DNA from: JANXQE01 sp035651635
GTDB lineage: Bacteria; Verrucomicrobiota; Verrucomicrobiia; Limisphaerales; UBA8199
Reading direction: 5' to 3'
Assembly (NCBI GenBank): GCA_035651635.1
Contig: DASRFK010000100.1
Coordinates: 1 to 25,890 of the forward strand
Length of the DNA: 25,890 nt
The translations under genes and the position numbers were made by a program. Positions 1 through 6,474 of the stretch are shown one piece after another. The notes beneath the pieces are model-generated. The model was not told the DNA's origin. It did no database searches and saw only the letters and a list, made by a program, of their open reading frames with translations. Every line of letters starts with the position of its first letter. Position 1 is the stretch's first letter.

Positions 1-276
1 ATCAAAACCCCACTCGGAAGGTAGAAACCAAATCGAAGAAGGAAGAAGAGATTTTGTTGCTAAGTGCTGCAAGAAGATCTCACGGAAGAATGGAAAGTTT
101 CAACCCGGCGGTTTCCGTAAGGTTCCGTTCCGCCGCTCACACCCAATATTCTCGGATATTTCGCATGGGCCTATCCAGCCAGCCGTGGTCGTTGGTGAAC
201 GGGCAAAAAAACCAGGCGTGAACCTGGCGCATCCCGTCGGATTAGAGGGGGAAATAAACGAACAGGTATAGATAAA
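1..276. other. Left-edge region, possible tail of a truncated gene
   Basis: This stretch precedes the RCC1-repeat gene. The plus-strand frame beginning at base 2 is open until a TAG at 269-271, about 89 codons, with a basic, Lys/Arg-rich predicted product. It could be the 3' end of a gene that starts outside the window. I recognise no domain, and an open frame of this length can arise by chance here. No hairpin-plus-T terminator is visible before the next gene. I would not treat this as an established gene. Confidence 0.2.
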
Positions 277-1620
277 ATGAAACCTCTCCCGCTCTGGCTC
301 CTTACGGCTTTCATCGGCCTTCAATTCACACAGCCTGTAGCCGCCCTAAACCCGGTTGGCCTTGCCGCTGGCAGCGATTACAGTCTTTTTATACTCTCAG
401 ACGGCAGTCTCTGGGGCCAGGGAGACAACGGTAGCGGCGAGTTGGGCCTGGGTGGTGCAACCTCAATCCCATATCCCACCGAGGTCGTCGAAACTAATGT
501 GGCGGCTGTCTTTACTCGAAGCGACCATACTCTTTTCATAAAGCTTGACGGCAGCTTATGGGCGATGGGTGCCAATGAGGCCGGAGAATGTGGCACAGGC
601 GTAAAAGGTGACGTTCACCGTCCGACAAGGATCGTGTCGAGCAAGGTCGTGACCTGCGCCACTGGCGTGTTTCACAGCCTCTTCGTAGAAACCGACGGAA
701 GTCTCTGGGGCATGGGCAACAACAGTCTGGGCGAGGTCGGAACCGCTCTCTCTAACATTTACAGTCCGGTCATCATCGTTTCCAACGGTGTCACTGCCGC
801 TGCGGCGGGATACGAATTCAGCCTCTTTCTTAAATCGAACGGAAGCTTGTGGGCTATGGGGGACGATTTCTACGGCCAGCTGGGCGATGGAACCAATACC
901 GAGAGCTACCTGCCCGAGCAAATCATATCCAGTAACGTCGTGGCGATTGCCTGTGGCCAAGACTTCAGCCTGTTCCTTAAATCCGACGGAAGCTTGTGGG
1001 GCATGGGAGACAACACTTACGGCCAATTGGGCACCGGCCAGAATCCCGGCAGCTACGTGCCGGTTCGCCTTGTGCCCGCGAATGTCAAGGCCATTGCTGC
1101 TGGCACCACTCATTCCTTATTTATAAAAACAGACGGCAGTCTCTGGGGCATGGGCAATAACTTCCACGGGGAACTTGGCATCCCGAATGATCCGTCGAGC
1201 GATGGCAATATCTATTACCCCACACAAATTGTTGCCACCGCCGTAACGGCGATCTCAGGAGGAGACATTCACAGCCTATTTACCACCTCGGACTCCAGCC
1301 TGTGGGTGATGGGCAACTACAGCACGTTTTTCGACACTTATTACTTGCCCTGGCGAATTGCGATGGGTTCATTAGTGCCATATCTCACGGGGATCGTCTT
1401 CAACGGAACAAATATACAGCTCGACGGGAATACCGGCTGGTTAGCTGCGGCCGGCCAAGCCAGTTACGTCCTGACTAGCACGAACGTGGCGCTGCCTCCC
1501 GCTCAATGGACAAGGCTGGCCACCAACTTTCCCGCGACCAGCGGTAGCTTCACGACCCTGGTAACTAACGGGGTTAGCCTCGGGGGAGCCCATCGATTTT
1601 ACCGGCTTGAGTTCCCCTGA
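277..1620 (+). CDS. Exported RCC1-repeat (beta-propeller) protein
   Basis: The first 23 or so residues form a signal peptide: Lys near the start, a hydrophobic core, then PVAA before the likely cleavage site. The body holds six clear RCC1-type repeats and one degenerate one, each built around SLF-x-K-x-DGSLW-x-MG followed by GDN/GNN-x2-GELG. Such repeats normally fold into a seven-bladed beta-propeller. After about residue 365 comes a separate C-terminal module with TSTNVALP, a Trp and a closing FYRLEFP, a pattern I associate with exported Verrucomicrobiota proteins. The product should be periplasmic or surface-exposed. The binding partner is unknown; RCC1 folds generally mediate protein interaction. 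The ATG start is supported by the signal peptide directly following it, although the ribosome-binding site is weak. No enzyme motif is visible. Confidence 0.9.
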   Translation: MKPLPLWLLTAFIGLQFTQPVAALNPVGLAAGSDYSLFILSDGSLWGQGDNGSGELGLGGATSIPYPTEVVETNVAAVFTRSDHTLFIKLDGSLWAMGANEAGECGTGVKGDVHRPTRIVSSKVVTCATGVFHSLFVETDGSLWGMGNNSLGEVGTALSNIYSPVIIVSNGVTAAAAGYEFSLFLKSNGSLWAMGDDFYGQLGDGTNTESYLPEQIISSNVVAIACGQDFSLFLKSDGSLWGMGDNTYGQLGTGQNPGSYVPVRLVPANVKAIAAGTTHSLFIKTDGSLWGMGNNFHGELGIPNDPSSDGNIYYPTQIVATAVTAISGGDIHSLFTTSDSSLWVMGNYSTFFDTYYLPWRIAMGSLVPYLTGIVFNGTNIQLDGNTGWLAAAGQASYVLTSTNVALPPAQWTRLATNFPATSGSFTTLVTNGVSLGGAHRFYRLEFP

Positions 1621-1717
1621 CTGAAACGGGTCCAGGTCAAGGCTTGGGCGCGTTCTTTGGCAGGTCAGTTCCGGTCGCGAAGTGTTTTATTGAGGTTGCA
1701 GGAAGCTTCTGCCAAGG

Positions 1718-1873
1718 GAAGATCAGCCCCAAGACAACATGCTTGTATTCGGCTGCGTCGAGATTGCCGCGCAGCTTGTCGGCAGTTGCCCACAGCGTGG
1801 CCTCAAAGCCGAGAGCCGAGCCGTTTCCCTTTTTCCCGTTCGTGTCAGTGGTTCCCCGTGCCATGGGTGGCAT
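1718..1873 (-). pseudogene. hsdM: N-terminal remnant of type I restriction-modification methylase subunit HsdM
   Basis: Reading from 1873 downwards, the product starts MPPMARGTTDTNG and continues GFEATLWATADKLRGNLDAAEYKHVVLGLIF. This is the characteristic opening of HsdM, the modification subunit of type I restriction systems. A complete HsdM has roughly 500 or more residues, with an SAM-binding N6-methyltransferase domain carrying an NPPF/NPPY motif. Here similarity stops after VVLGLIF at about 1718, and the frame ends some 27 codons later in unrelated sequence. No methyltransferase domain, HsdS or HsdR is nearby. The piece is therefore a truncated remnant. The identification of the fragment is firm; how it was truncated is not visible. 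Confidence 0.8.
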
Positions 1874-1961
1874 GCTCCAGGCATAGTATTTCAAGTGCCT
1901 GCCGCTTCAACACAAAACCGGAGTAGCCATTCTGGTAACCATCACTGAGGCAAGCCCGCAG

Positions 1962-2192
1962 CTAAATGTCTTGGCCGGCCCAAACCTTGGCCCGATTGCC
2001 GCAGTCGCACCTCACATAAAGGATTGGGACTTCACCAGCATGTTCCATTACCACGTGAACCTCAGCGGCGCACACAGGGCAGACTCCTGCTTCTCACGCA
2101 AAATAGTCCCTGTAGAGTTTCTGCTTCTCTGGTTCCGTCCAGGACCGAGGGGGCTTCTTTGTGTTTTTCCTCGGTGGCCAAAAGAAGGCCGC
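1962..2192 (-). pseudogene. Small zinc-ribbon protein frame interrupted by TGA
   Basis: After a lysine- and proline-rich stretch (KKPPRSWTEPEKQKLYRDYFA), the frame meets a TGA at 2094-2096. It then continues with EAGVCPVCAAEVHVVMEH, VRCDCGNRAKVW and a TAG stop at 1962-1964. The CPVC and CDC pairs would form a four-Cys zinc ribbon, and the coding character on both sides of the TGA looks continuous. There is no ATG, GTG or TTG in the frame between the upstream gene's stop and this TGA, nor immediately after it. The simplest reading is a decayed small zinc-finger gene that has lost its start and gained a stop. The frame is the same as that of the gene directly upstream (2193-2423). Confidence 0.5.
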
Positions 2193-2423
2193 TCAAAATT
2201 CCGTTACAACCTCAACAACTTCCAGTGGCCGTTGATGGGCGTCACGCCAGATCCCATCGCTACCCATAACTCCCAAGCACCTGAAGTTGTTACACCGCAC
2301 AATGCCCATCCTCTTGGCAGTGTGCTCGCGTATCGCTTGCTCGCGAACGGTCGCTTGCTTAACTACCTCCACGGCCTTTCCTTCGGTGCTCATTGCCTTA
2401 ACCATAGCTCCAAGCATGGACAC
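2193..2423 (-). CDS. Small Cys-motif protein, paralogue of the next gene upstream
   Basis: This is a short protein of about 76 residues and unknown function. Its C-terminal half reads IVRCNNFRCLGV, then G-x-W and LEVVEVVTEF. The same pattern (V-R-C-x3-F-x-C, G-x-W, LEVVE-[IV]-V-x2-F) recurs in the gene at 2473-2688, so the two are tandem paralogues. Conservation of this pattern between two adjacent frames is the main evidence that both were coding. The CxxxxC spacing with a nearby Trp could bind a metal, but two cysteines alone do not make a full site. The N-terminal half is helical and charged; the start could be the first ATG or the one six codons later. Confidence 0.5.
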   Translation of the reverse strand: MSMLGAMVKAMSTEGKAVEVVKQATVREQAIREHTAKRMGIVRCNNFRCLGVMGSDGIWRDAHQRPLEVVEVVTEF

Positions 2424-2472
2424 ACTCCCAACGTTTTTTGTCCGGGTTTTATCAGGAATTGGTGTCTACTCA

Positions 2473-2688
2473 TTAAGACACCGGCGTCGCTGCGAGCAGA
2501 TCAAAGCGTAGAACAATCTCCACCACCTCAAGCACACTATCGTCGGCGGCGCTGTGCCATTGCCCCTCGCGGCCTTTGTAGGCGCGGCACTGGAACTCTT
2601 TGCACCGCACGACCGCCTCTTCGCGGGATTTAGGAACTCTCGGCATTGGCCGCTGCCGTGCAGTGCCACCTGACTCTTGATCGTTCAT
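2473..2688 (-). CDS. Small Cys-motif protein, tandem paralogue
   Basis: About 71 residues, function unknown. It carries VVRCKEFQC, G-Q-W, then LEVVEIVLRF, matching its neighbour at 2193-2423 position by position over about 36 residues. The N-terminal part (MNDQESGG, then Arg-rich) is unlike the neighbour's. It lies 49 bases upstream of the paralogue on the same strand and probably forms a small operon with it and the zinc-ribbon remnant. An overlapping frame at 2466-2669 lacks the conserved motif, so I take it as a shadow. Confidence 0.5.
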   Translation of the reverse strand: MNDQESGGTARQRPMPRVPKSREEAVVRCKEFQCRAYKGREGQWHSAADDSVLEVVEIVLRFDLLAATPVS

Positions 2689-2828
2689 AGGCGGGGCTTA
2701 CGGCGAAGCGAACGCTTTGTCCGCTGTTTGCATCAGTTCAACCGGCGCTTTGGCGGCGCTGCGAAAACCAACTCCGGTGTGGCCCAGGGGCTGGCCTGCG
2801 GTTTGGGCGGGGCGCATAGTGCCGATGA

Positions 2829-3101
2829 TCAATTCGCGTGGGGCTTGCCGTCATCGAGCAAGCGCGCGAAGTCCTCCACGGTTTTTGCCGACAAAAATTG
2901 GTCGGGAGTTATCAGCCCCAACCCAAGGGTGAGCATCACCTTTCGGATTTCAGCGTCCTTCGTGCCGGAAGCCCGCAATTCGCTCAGCCGGTGTTGGGCT
3001 ATCCTCAGCGTCTTAATCCCGTTCTCCAACCGGCTATTTCTTCGGGCCACAACACAGCATGACCCCGGAGGCGAGGGCCCGGCAACACAAAACCAATCCA
3101 T
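2829..3101 (-). CDS. Hypothetical protein
   Basis: I do not recognise a family. The predicted product has up to 90 residues. Residues from about 22 on look like a genuine small helical protein: ENGIKTLRIAQHRLSEL, then a charged turn, then MLTLGLGLITPDQF and a final amphipathic helix FARLLDD. The first 20 residues contain Cys and Pro in an unlikely combination, so the true start may be downstream. It lies between the response regulator and the tandem Cys-motif genes on the same strand. Treat as a tentative gene. Confidence 0.35.
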   Translation of the reverse strand: MDWFCVAGPSPPGSCCVVARRNSRLENGIKTLRIAQHRLSELRASGTKDAEIRKVMLTLGLGLITPDQFLSAKTVEDFARLLDDGKPHAN

Positions 3102-3135
3102 TGTAGTTCAAAGCCCACTTGCCTGCTGGCCAATG

Positions 3136-3531
3136 TTACGCAGGCTCGAACACCCGCCGCAAAGCGTTGTATAGCTCGATCACGGAACACGGCTTTCCAA
3201 GTAGAACGTCGACGTTTGAAACCCTCCCACCAGTTCGCTGTATCATCTCCAGATAAGCGGTGATCAGAATGACGGGCGTTGCCGGTGAACGGGTCTTGAT
3301 GGCTTCGGCCAGCTCCATTCCGTCCATGTTTGGCATTCTAAAATCGGTAATCACGAGATCGTATTTGCCAAGGTTGAACATATCAAGTGCCTGTCCCCCG
3401 TCTTCGGCGATCTCGACGGAATGCCCATCAACAGCCAGCGCCATGCGTAAGGTATGGGCGACAACCGGGTCGTCTTCTGCAAGCAGTATGTGTTTTGCTG
3501 GAACCCGCTGTCGGAGTCCAATTGGCGTCAT
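3136..3531 (-). CDS. Stand-alone response regulator receiver (CheY-like)
   Basis: The 131-residue protein is a single receiver domain. The acidic pocket is E19-D20-D21 in LLAEDDP. The phospho-acceptor is D63 in LVITDFRMPNMDG. The conserved Thr is T91 in VILITAY and the conserved Lys is K113 in LLGKPC. All residues needed for Mg-dependent phosphorylation are present. There is no DNA-binding or output domain, so it should act as a phosphorelay intermediate or by binding a partner protein, as CheY and Spo0F do. No histidine kinase lies nearby, so its partner is elsewhere. The gene looks intact, in contrast to most of its minus-strand neighbours. Confidence 0.92.
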   Translation of the reverse strand: MTPIGLRQRVPAKHILLAEDDPVVAHTLRMALAVDGHSVEIAEDGGQALDMFNLGKYDLVITDFRMPNMDGMELAEAIKTRSPATPVILITAYLEMIQRTGGRVSNVDVLLGKPCSVIELYNALRRVFEPA

Positions 3532-3867
3532 GAGAAATCCATTAGGCCCACAGCGAAGAAAATGCGCGAGGAAGGAAGAAATGTCGAGTCAGGGAAACCA
3601 ACGGGGGTCCACATGCCTTTCACCGCGACACTCAAGTCCTCCTTGTGGACAGCTCTGGCCAGCCGCAGCCTAGCGGCACCGCGCCTGCTCCAGGCGCACC
3701 TGGGAACGGTGTTGCGCGAGCCGGGCCCCCGGTCTCGGAGCACGCACAGTTCTTCGGGGCCGGTCATTTTTCTTACCCTGCCGAACCGGATTTGCCGAGC
3801 GGGCCAATTAGACCTCCCACCTTTGGCCCATTGACCAACTAGTCGGGAACAGTGCAGGTTCTGAATC
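3532..3867. other. Gap without a supported gene
   Basis: Frames on both strands stay open through much of this G+C-rich stretch, including a plus-strand frame ending near 3842 whose product is rich in Pro, Gly and Ala. None shows a recognisable domain, a ribosome-binding site or convincing amino-acid composition. I see no repeat or RNA structure here. It probably contains the response-regulator promoter and degraded sequence. Confidence 0.3.
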
Positions 3868-4173
3868 ATGGACAAGCGCCTTCGCTTCGGGGATCTCGTT
3901 CGCCAGTCTGGCAGACCCCAGGCCATCACGCTCTGGACGAAACCGCAGGAGAACAAAGTCCTTACCCGTGCTATCAAAGAGCACCGAGTCCTAACGGTCA
4001 TCCAGGAGCCAGGGAAAAGGGATTACGGCGCAATCGGGTTTCAAGCGACACCCGGTGCTTCCTTTTTTATTTTCCCAAAGCGGTTGCCGTCAGAGTCGAA
4101 GGCGCGGGTGGTCGGCATAAATTACCAGCTCATTGAAGAGGCGGTCGTTCCGAAGGCTCGGCACAATAAATGA
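3868..4173 (+). CDS. Conserved-looking small hypothetical protein
   Basis: A 101-residue soluble protein starting MDKRLRFGDLVRQSGRPQ. It is rich in basic residues and alternates predicted strands and helices (ITLWTKPQENKVLTRAIKEHRVLTVIQ; then FFIFPKRL near the end). I recall similar short proteins in Verrucomicrobiota but cannot assign a function. There is no signal peptide, membrane segment or Cys cluster. A minus-strand frame covering 3528-4001 is the antisense shadow of this gene. The stop is followed almost at once by the dispersed repeat at 4181. Confidence 0.6.
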   Translation: MDKRLRFGDLVRQSGRPQAITLWTKPQENKVLTRAIKEHRVLTVIQEPGKRDYGAIGFQATPGASFFIFPKRLPSESKARVVGINYQLIEEAVVPKARHNK

Positions 4174-4180
4174 CACCCGC

Positions 4181-4245
4181 CGACCGGCGAAGCGCGGGTT
4201 GCGCCGCCAAGTCATTCAGAGCGGGACTCAGGCCCAGCCCGACCG
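4181..4245. repeat. Dispersed repeat, family A copy 1
   Basis: This stretch aligns over nearly 60 bases, with few mismatches and one-base gaps, to 5669-5727. Shared blocks include GCGGGTTG, GCCGCC, GTCATTCAGA and a final CAGCC. It opens with the core CCGGCGAAGCGCG that also occurs in the family B copies. It lies between two plus-strand genes and is not coding in any convincing frame. Confidence 0.7.
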
Positions 4246-4282
4246 TATTGCCACGTCCCGGATCTTGGACCAAATTCCGCCC

Positions 4283-4696
4283 ATGCAATTCTACCAACTC
4301 GCTTGCGTCCAACTGCCCATTGACTGGCGAGAAACGTGTGACCGACATTCCGGCGTGGACAAGTTATCCAAAAAGCGAAGATCAGTCTGGTTTTCTTCCT
4401 GGCTATGCGTCGTTGCAGGCAGCTGCTACCTTGTGTTTATCCTGGCCTTGTATTTTCACTTTCGAAGCAAGCTGGACCTGATCGCATCGCATGATCAAAG
4501 ACAGGCTACTGTTTTCCAGCTAGTGGGCGCACTAAAGGCCGGAGCCTTCCTGGTCAGTGGAGCGCTTAGTTTCACGCTGATCGTGACAAGCTGGACAACG
4601 TTGTCGTATTTAAGAATGTCCAGGCCTGCAGTGACGCCGAAGGCCTCCGACGTTATTAAGCGTCAAAGCAGCCGAGCGACGGCGGGGAATACGTGA
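4283..4696 (+). CDS. Small two-helix membrane protein
   Basis: The product has two strongly hydrophobic segments. One is VWFSSWLCVVAGSCYLVFIL and its continuation; the other is GAFLVSGALSFTLIVTSW. They are separated by a polar loop with a charged RSKLDLIASHDQRQ stretch, and a basic Ser-rich tail follows. Function is unknown; the protein should sit in the inner membrane. The start is uncertain. The ATG given is the first downstream of the dispersed repeat, but a GTG at 4355 gives VDKLSKKRRS directly before the first membrane helix and is equally plausible. The frame also extends upstream through the repeat, which I do not believe is coding. Confidence 0.5.
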   Translation: MQFYQLACVQLPIDWRETCDRHSGVDKLSKKRRSVWFSSWLCVVAGSCYLVFILALYFHFRSKLDLIASHDQRQATVFQLVGALKAGAFLVSGALSFTLIVTSWTTLSYLRMSRPAVTPKASDVIKRQSSRATAGNT

Positions 4697-4699
4697 GCG

Positions 4700-4760
4700 G
4701 AGCGACTCGGGCCATGCAGAAAGGCCTGGGAGCCGGCGAAGCGCGTGACCTCCCGACCGG
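4700..4760. repeat. Dispersed repeat, family B copy 1
   Basis: Contains GGGAGCCGGCGAAGCGCGTG (4728-4747). The same 20 bases recur at 5954-5973, except for the first base on this side being part of CTGGGAGCC. The core CCGGCGAAGCGCG is shared with family A at 4181 and, with one change, with 5669 and the reverse strand near 17216. The copy sits right after the stop of the two-helix membrane protein. Confidence 0.6.
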
Positions 4761-5042
4761 CTTGAGGAGTCGACCCTCCGCATTGTAACTTCGCTTTATG
4801 GCCTTGCGTCCGAAGAAGCAGGAAAAGTCCTCGAAGAACAGGAAAGCTACAAGCAGCCTGAGCTACGACACGATCCCGAGGGACAAGCCGGCCTTCCTGG
4901 ACAACCCGCCCGCCTGCCTGCTCTGGCCGGACGACGTGAGCGAGCCCAGGCGATTGAAGCGGTGAAGGCCGCAGCTCTGGCGCAGGGCGCTCCAGAAACC
5001 ACCTCGGCTGCGCCTCCATGCCCGAGAGAGCTTTCGGATTGA
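4761..5042 (+). other. Open frame of uncertain status between two genes
   Basis: The frame in phase with 4761 is open from about 4747 to the TGA at 5040-5042. It reads LEESTLRIVTSLYGLASEEA, then an Ala/Glu/Gln-rich helical stretch and a Pro-rich tail. LYGL-x2-EE resembles a motif near the C-terminus of several N6-adenine DNA methyltransferases, which would suit the nearby HsdM remnant, but the match is short. There is no good start codon. A competing frame from the ATG at 4798 encodes a Lys-rich 55-residue peptide. I do not claim a gene; this may be another gene fragment. Confidence 0.2.
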
Positions 5043-5072
5043 TTGCGCTATCAGCCCAGAGTAGACCCAGCC

Positions 5073-5588
5073 ATGGCCAAACCTCGGATTTTGGTCGCGG
5101 CTGCTTTGCTGCTGGTGGCGGTGTGTGTTGCCGTTGCCGTGGCCACGGCGAAGCGCGAGCCGCCGCTTACGGCAAGGGTTGTGGAGGTCACCAACATTCC
5201 GGGGGGATTTTCAGTGACCCTGCAAATGAGCAACGCAACGGAGCACGCTTATATTCCACAGGGCATACAACTGCAGATTACGAACGGCGCTGCCTGGAAA
5301 GAGCGTCCGCATACGTTTGTGTTCCTGGAACGCGATAAAATTGACGGGCACAGTTTAAAAACATTTTCTGTTGATCTGTTCAGTGAAACTAACCGGTTTG
5401 AGCCGGGTGAACGCTTTCGGCTCGCTGTTCGGGCTGGAATGCTTCGGCGTGGTCTGAATGGTTTCCCCTTCCGGTTAAAGTGTTGGATCTTTAATGATCA
5501 GCGACACCTCTCGTTAAATCCGTTTGACAGGTCCCCCGTGTCGTATCCAGACACGTCATTTACGACCGATGCATTCACCGCTCCGTAG
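5073..5588 (+). CDS. Hypothetical exported or membrane-anchored protein
   Basis: A 171-residue protein beginning MAKPRIL, then a hydrophobic stretch of about 20 residues (VAAALLLVAVCVAVAVA) that is either an uncleaved anchor or a signal peptide. The rest is polar and beta-rich, with an immunoglobulin-like alternation (VVEVTNIPGGFSVTLQMSNA ... FRLAVRAGM). I recognise no family. I chose the ATG at 5073 over an in-frame ATG ten codons upstream because it places the positive residues directly before the hydrophobic segment, as export signals require. It should face the periplasm. Confidence 0.65.
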   Translation: MAKPRILVAAALLLVAVCVAVAVATAKREPPLTARVVEVTNIPGGFSVTLQMSNATEHAYIPQGIQLQITNGAAWKERPHTFVFLERDKIDGHSLKTFSVDLFSETNRFEPGERFRLAVRAGMLRRGLNGFPFRLKCWIFNDQRHLSLNPFDRSPVSYPDTSFTTDAFTAP

Positions 5589-5668
5589 CTGCCCGCCAGC
5601 GCCTCTTCAGACCTGAGCCGCAGTTCTCCTCGCCGGCTCTGCGCTTTGCCTGTGAATGGGCTTGCCTG

Positions 5669-5727
5669 GACCGGGCGAAGTGCGGGTTGGCCGCCGAGTC
5701 ATTCAGAACGGGGCTCGGGGACAGCCT
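5669..5727. repeat. Dispersed repeat, family A copy 2
   Basis: Second copy of the sequence at 4181-4245, with the core here reading CGGGCGAAGTGCGGG. The McsA-like fragment on the minus strand loses its family similarity exactly where it enters this repeat, and its stop codon lies inside the repeat. That suggests the repeat marks the breakpoint that truncated the gene. Confidence 0.65.
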
Positions 5728-5884
5728 TGTCTTTCAGGAGGGACTTGAAAAGAAGGCCCTGCGGAGTGGCTATGCCGCGTGTTTCAGCGCAGGCTCCGCA
5801 CAGATCAAGGTGCTGCAAGGTGTTGCCTTGAACTTGAGTCAAATGCAGGGTTGCTTCGTTCTTGTGGCAGAGTTGGCATTTCAT
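5699..5884 (-). pseudogene. Truncated McsA-like (UvrB/UvrC-motif family) Cys-rich N-terminus
   Basis: The product begins MKCQLCHKNEATLHLTQV and continues with LDLCGACAETRG. The pair C3-x2-C6 and C29-x2-C32 followed by KG/RG and a Pro is the hallmark N-terminal zinc-binding module of the McsA/YacH family. Members usually run to 160-180 residues and end in a UvrB/UvrC motif; McsA is the activator of the McsB protein-arginine kinase in Firmicutes. Here only 61 residues remain, and the last ten or so are encoded by the dispersed repeat. The UvrB/UvrC motif is missing. A short free-standing zinc-module protein cannot be excluded, but truncation is more likely. Confidence 0.65.
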
Positions 5885-5929
5885 AGTGTGGCGGGCACGA
5901 GCCGTCCTCTGACATTAACCCGGGGCGCT

Positions 5930-5985
5930 CCGTTTGGCCACGGTTGGTGCAGCGGGAGCCGGCGAAGCGCGTGGACTGCCAGGAA
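5930..5985. repeat. Dispersed repeat, family B copy 2
   Basis: Contains GGGAGCCGGCGAAGCGCGTG (20 bases) matching the copy near 4728. It lies between the McsA-like and AlkB-like remnants, about 80 bases beyond the last recognisable AlkB codons. The surrounding 5885-6063 stretch holds no supported gene. Confidence 0.6.
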
Positions 5986-6063
5986 TTATGTTTGCAATAC
6001 TATCCCGGTGCCTGCCGATGTAGTGCCAAAGGCTGCACTTGTACCAATTCAACAATAATCCTC

Positions 6064-6380
6064 TCAGGTCCTCATCAATGGTACTCCGAGGCGAGGACCA
6101 AGGGAAAATGGGATCGGAAGCGCGCGGTTGATGCGGTCGGTATATCGATAATCCATGCCATAGGCCTGCTGGTCTTAACCAGGCGCCCGTGCATTTTAAT
6201 TTCGTGAAACTCTATTGGATGAAGCCGCCAAAGCGCTTCAAAGCAGACCGCGTTCGGAATCAATGGTTCCCGCAATCGTCCTTCCCAAAGAAAGTAGCCG
6301 TCCGGGAGCTCTTTTCGTTCAAATCCAGGAAGCTTGGCAGCAGTATTACCAACCCCAGCAACTGATTCGCCGTTTTTCAC
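6064..6380 (-). pseudogene. alkB: Frameshifted and truncated AlkB-type dioxygenase
   Basis: The frame from 6380 reads ELPDGYFLWEGRL, then IEFHEIKMHGRLVKTSRP, the N-terminal part of AlkB-family Fe(II)/2-oxoglutarate dioxygenases, which repair alkylated DNA. At about 6160 the family pattern jumps to a second frame: AYGMDYRYTDRINRALPIP, matching the AYG-x-DY-x-Y-T-x-R-x-N-x-ALP segment of one bacterial AlkB subfamily. This second frame ends at a TGA at 6064-6066. The catalytic HxD...H iron ligands, the 2-oxoglutarate-binding Arg and the rest of the double-stranded beta-helix are absent. The gene is both frameshifted and truncated at its 3' end, so it should be non-functional. Confidence 0.7.
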
Positions 6381-6430
6381 GCACAGAAATTATATCTTCA
6401 CGAAACAGCCTTAAAGAGTGAAGTGGCAGT

Positions 6431-6459
6431 GACGTTACGCGATAGTGAATCATAACGTC
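6431..6459 (-). terminator. Weak inverted repeat downstream of the four-gene operon
   Basis: GACGTTA (6431-6437) and TAACGTC (6453-6459) can pair with a 15-base loop, just beyond the stop of the DruA-family gene. There is no T-run on the 3' side of the minus strand, so it is not a classical intrinsic terminator. It may be an RNA-end-stabilising hairpin or chance. Confidence 0.2.
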
Positions 6460-6474
6460 CTTTGGACTTCGCAT

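Noticed and set aside
556..1113. Minus-strand frame of 185 codons
   Set aside because: Antisense shadow of the RCC1 repeats; its own repetitiveness comes from the repeats of the true gene.
1971..2633. Long plus-strand open frame of 220 codons
   Set aside because: It is antisense to the tandem Cys-motif genes and zinc ribbon, has an implausible composition (many His, Cys, Pro) and no recognisable domain.
3528..4001. Minus-strand frame of 157 codons
   Set aside because: Overlaps the better-supported gene at 3868 in antisense and is rich in Arg, Ser and Cys without motifs.
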